Shown in pieces: positions 5,163 to 8,348 of a stretch of 8,348 nt of DNA. Within the stretch, counting starts at the first letter, position 1; each line of letters opens with the position of its first letter. Source of the DNA: Mycoplasmataceae bacterium (lineage in GTDB: Bacteria; Bacillota_I; Bacilli_A; Mycoplasmatales; Mycoplasmoidaceae). The notes beneath the pieces are model-generated. The model saw only the letters and a program-made list of their open reading frames with translations, was not told the origin of the DNA and made no database searches. Position numbers and translations under genes: made by a program. The stretch covers positions 1 to 8,348 of the forward strand of contig JAISKE010000032.1 of NCBI GenBank assembly GCA_031261045.1, read 5' to 3'.

Positions 5163-7373
5163 ATGACAAGAAAGAAAAAAATAAATATTATTTTAGGTAT
5201 ATGTATGCCAACGATTATGGCGAGTGGGGCTATTTGTTCGTCGCTATACTTGACTTCGTGTTCCAAAAAACCCCAAGACTATAAAGCCACTTGAAATTCG
5301 TATTATCGTGTTCGTGACAATATTTTTGCCTCATATAGGAAGCAATTGAAAGATCGACAAATACCAGATGATGAAATTACTCAACTTGTTGCTGATTGTC
5401 AACAAAACTTCAATAACGACATAGCAGCAAAATACGAATTAAACGGTACGCCACAAACGGCTTTAGAAGCCGCAGAATATTTTGGATATCATTGAATAGG
5501 ATATGATGGGAAAAGTATTGGTATTCAATGTGCCGATTGAGAAATGATTTCATATTACACAAAGAAAATGGTGCAAAGCATTACCAATACTATTCACAGA
5601 TCTAAAATGTCTAGTAATAAGCAAAACGCCGTAATAAATAAAATCACCAGCTATGTGAATCAATCAATTGCCTATTGTGAAAAACAAGGATTAAGTAACG
5701 AGCAAACTCTACAATATTTAAAAGAACACCAAGCTGATATATTGTCTGAATTTGAGAAAGATCAAGCTAATGAAATAGCAAGAGATGAATTAGTTAGTTT
5801 TATAAACGATGGGCATCTAACGGCTAAAATTAATCAAGTGGGCGAAACTTTTTTTGATACTGTTGATACGTCGATAGGGGTAGAGGAATTATTAACGCCA
5901 TATGCTCCTAATGGATCGCAAGATGGTCAAGATGTTTTGCCGGTACTGCATGGGGCGAATATTAATAATAATCCGTTAATACTATGTACTCAAGATGGAA
6001 TTCAAAGTCCGATTAGCGATGGTAGTATGCAAAGTGTTGGTCAATACCATTTTAGATTACATGCTAAAATAGTTAATATTGATCACTTAGACCAACAAGT
6101 TACTATTAAATATGGGGCGGATGCTCAATATGGCGATAGTCAATGACTCGCCACCCAATGATTAGACAATGATCACAATGTAACCTATACATTTCATTCC
6201 AGTCCAGCAAAAGATAAGGCTGATGCAGAGGCTGCTATAAAAGCAATCTTTGGCAATGATATCCCTGCCGTTTTTCGACTTAAAACATACATTGATCCTA
6301 CCGACCAACAAGAACATCCGGCTATGTTGGATACGATTAGGGCGTTAAATATTAAAGAAGGAGTTGACCCAGTAAGGTATGATCCCATTAGCACAGTGGT
6401 TGTAGCAGATTATAATGACAAAACTAATCAACCAACTTCTGCCACTATGGTGCCTGGTCATACTATTACTGCTACAGTTACTAAAATTTCTGGTGGCCTG
6501 CCTCACAACGAATTTGATTTTAAATTAAATTGTTTAGATAATGGTGTATCCAATTATTATGATGTTGCCGCAAGAACATATACATCTGATGAAATTCAGA
6601 CGCAACCATCAACCAACCCGGCACTAATTCTTGAGGCACAAGCAAAATATAAAGCTGTTGATACCTTGGGTCAAGCTTACAATCAAGAAATGATTGATCA
6701 TTTGTCCGAGGCTGATTTTAAACAAACTTTGTTACTTTCACTTAATGTTACTGGAATAGTTCTTACCACCGCTTCAATTGCGTTTGATATCGTAACTTTG
6801 GTTTCTACGCTGGGTGCCGATGCTGAAGCATGACTAGATTTAGCTTTGTGTGGAATTGATTTAGGTCTTTCAATTTATTCTTTAGTAGAAACCGCAAAAG
6901 TTATTGATAAGGTAAGAAGTGCTAAGGGAATCATTGAAACATTATTTGAAGGTAAAGCTAGAATTGATAATAAAACTTTAGATAAGTACCCTAATTTCTT
7001 TAAATCTTGACAAACTGTGATTAATTTTTCATATGATGACATTGAAAAAAATAAGAATAGTCAAGATACTATTGAAGGGTATATAGCACAACTAGATGAA
7101 GTATATGCTGCGGCTTCTGAGGACAACGAACCATCTGATTCGCAAGTGCACAGTTTCTTTGAATATTTTGAGCCAAATACGAATCAAGTTGCGGGTATTT
7201 TAGAATTTGTTGTATGAGGAGCATCAGCACTATTGTTTATTAATACTGTGCGGAAATCCATCATCGCGCCTCCCGGAGAGGCAATGCCTGCAATGGAAGG
7301 TATTCAAGTAGTTATGGGAATTATTGGATTATGCATGACTTGGATTACATTCAGTATTGATAAATACATGTAA
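5163..7373 (+). CDS. Large lipoprotein with C-terminal membrane segments, 736 aa
   Basis: The product begins MTRKKKINIILGICMP and has a lipoprotein signal peptide ending in a lipobox LTSC, with Cys33 as the likely lipidated residue. The mature protein would be anchored on the outer face of the single membrane, as are most mycoplasma surface lipoproteins. Residues 34-500 are soluble-looking, with a helical N-terminal half (coiled-coil-like stretch near residues 135-200) and a beta-rich middle. Unusually, the last third is hydrophobic again: residues about 523-552 and 557-580 form a paired helical hairpin, and 677-696 and 713-732 look like two membrane helices near the C-terminus. Pore-forming and polymorphic toxins often carry such hairpins before their effector region, but I see no toxin domain. 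TGA codons for Trp break the frame into at least four standard-code fragments. It is followed by a strong terminator, so it is a single-gene unit. The specific function is unknown. Confidence 0.88.
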
Positions 7374-7396
7374 CGACGGCTTTAAATAACTTAATT

Positions 7397-7426
7397 AAAA
7401 ATACACATGAAAATTGTGTATTTTTT
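7397..7426 (+). terminator. Intrinsic terminator of the large lipoprotein gene
   Basis: AAAAATACACA (7397-7407) pairs perfectly with TGTGTATTTTT (7415-7425) around a 7-base loop, giving an 11-bp stem ending in six T residues, 23 bases after the TAA stop. It is the best terminator in the window. The A-run on the left also makes it potentially active from the opposite strand. Confidence 0.85.
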
Positions 7427-7523
7427 AATAGTTATTAAATTAGAGATGTCATACATATTTATTTATAACTACCTTCAAAATAGAGGTTACTTATGAATTT
7501 GTATACGTAGTTAATATTTAATA

Positions 7524-7529
7524 TATAAT
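7524..7529 (+). promoter_or_regulatory. -10 box giving a probably leaderless mRNA (second lipoprotein)
   Basis: TATAAT, then TTCAAC (6 bases), then ATG 7536, with no Shine-Dalgarno site. A TTGTAT 19 bases upstream is a weak -35 candidate. Confidence 0.6.
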
Positions 7530-7535
7530 TTCAAC

Positions 7536-8348
7536 ATGAAAATCAAAATATTTACTTTTTTTTCTTTGGGAACGATATTATGTTCAATGACTGCTATAGC
7601 AAGTTCTTCATGTTCGCAAAAATATTCTATCCCAGAAAGTTTTATTGGAGCCATAAGCGAAAATACTCCAATAAAATATACAGGAGATTCTAATGTCACC
7701 AACATTTCACAATTGTCTTTTATGTTGACGTTTTTTAATAAAAATAAAGATATTATTTGATCTAATAATATAAATAAAGTGATTTTAGAGAAATTAACAC
7801 TATGTGAAAATGACACTATTTTACAAACAGCTGATGTTGAGAATTTTGAATGAGTTAATAATGTACTTTGTTTAAAAAGCGGATTAGAATTTAATACGAA
7901 TGATTGAAATGATACAGGCACAAATTTATTAAATTCTAACAAGCAATATCATTTTGAAATATTCATTAAAGTGAGCGGATTTCATTTACACTTTGATAAT
8001 GTTTTATTTACAACCCCTAACATATTAAGCGCGCGAACACTATATAATGTGCACGACACATTAGCACAAGGAGACGATCAATTCATTCCGTTTCCGTATA
8101 TAGACCGAGAAAACCCAAATAACTATGGGGACGTTCAATGATATGTAGGAGCCATTGGTTTTCACGGAAAATTACCAACTTTTATTGCTCACGCTCACGA
8201 CTATTCTGCTGGAACATGAACAAATCCTAATGGTAATGATATGGGGGAACACAATGTTGTAGATGGCCAATTTACCGCTTATATTGATGCTCATACTTCT
8301 GACGGTCTAAATTATAATTTTTATTCCGCTGCTTGTAGTTATGATAAT
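7536..8348 (+). CDS. Lipoprotein of unknown function, N-terminal 271 residues (runs off the window)
   Basis: It begins MKIKIFTFFSLGTILCSMTA with a short hydrophobic signal peptide and IASSSC; Cys26 is the likely lipidation site, though the -3 position is Ser rather than the usual Leu or Ala. The mature part is polar and rich in Asn, Asp, Thr and aromatic residues. It looks beta-rich, with His-rich patches (VSGFHLHFDN and HAHDYSAGTW near residue 219). Trp is encoded by TGA throughout the visible part, which makes standard-code calling stop after 74 residues. No family is recognised and the end lies beyond the window. It follows the other lipoprotein gene in the same direction but has its own promoter after a strong terminator. 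A QYHF segment occurs in both proteins, which is too short to show common descent. Confidence 0.85.

Noticed and set aside
7511..7942. Minus-strand ORF of 143 codons
   Set aside because: It is antisense to the lipoprotein with a clear signal peptide and lipobox, and it has no plausible promoter or family features.
1..8348. CRISPR array, tRNA, rRNA or intact transposase
   Set aside because: No regularly spaced repeats, no cloverleaf-like segments and no transposase motifs were seen on either strand.

Overview
The window looks like chromosomal DNA of a Mollicute of the Mycoplasma/Spiroplasma type. It is AT-rich, and almost every gene contains in-frame TGA codons that must be read as tryptophan (genetic code 4). 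This is clearest in the two conserved genes: the SSB start reads ...PCVAWQNTANF with W encoded by TGA, and ribosomal protein S6 has TGA in KGWYLQY. Acholeplasmas and phytoplasmas keep TGA as a stop and are therefore unlikely. The genus cannot be named from this sequence. Under the standard code most of these genes fall apart into fragments.

Layout. (1) 1-625, minus strand: start of the conserved rpsF-ssb operon, with overlapping genes and a promoter and leader with possible hairpins at 653-713. (2) 626-1079: about 450 bases without a convincing gene, holding two degenerate 26-28 bp direct repeats that resemble insertion-sequence end repeats. (3) 1080-2174, minus: a 364-residue protein with about eight membrane segments and a Ser/Lys-rich tail. 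(4) 2297-2557, plus: a RelB/DinJ-type antitoxin with no recognisable toxin next to it. A short intergenic stretch follows, with a hidden minus-strand 27-residue hydrophobic ORF that has a good ribosome binding site. (5) 2834-3070, plus: a small two-helix membrane protein. (6) 3104-3682, minus, and 3726-4502, plus: a divergent pair of unrecognised genes (192 and 258 aa) sharing a 43-bp promoter region; the second starts with a zinc ribbon. (7) 4606-5001, minus: a 131-residue two-helix membrane protein. (8) 5163-7373, plus: a 736-residue lipoprotein with extra hydrophobic segments in its last third, followed by a clear intrinsic terminator. (9) 7536 to the end, plus: the start of a second lipoprotein.

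Apart from rpsF-ssb, the genes appear to be single transcription units on alternating strands, mostly membrane or surface proteins of unknown function, as expected of a fast-evolving accessory stretch beside a core operon. The most striking pattern is regulatory. Four of the genes have a -10 box exactly six bases before their ATG, and a fifth has one eight bases before. None of the five has a Shine-Dalgarno site, so they probably make leaderless mRNAs. rpsF and the genes at 2834 and 5001 instead have Shine-Dalgarno sites. No complete novel defence, toxin or mobile system can be demonstrated here. The best leads are the leaderless promoter set, the divergent zinc-ribbon pair, the large hybrid lipoprotein and the unpaired antitoxin with its neighbouring micro-ORF.
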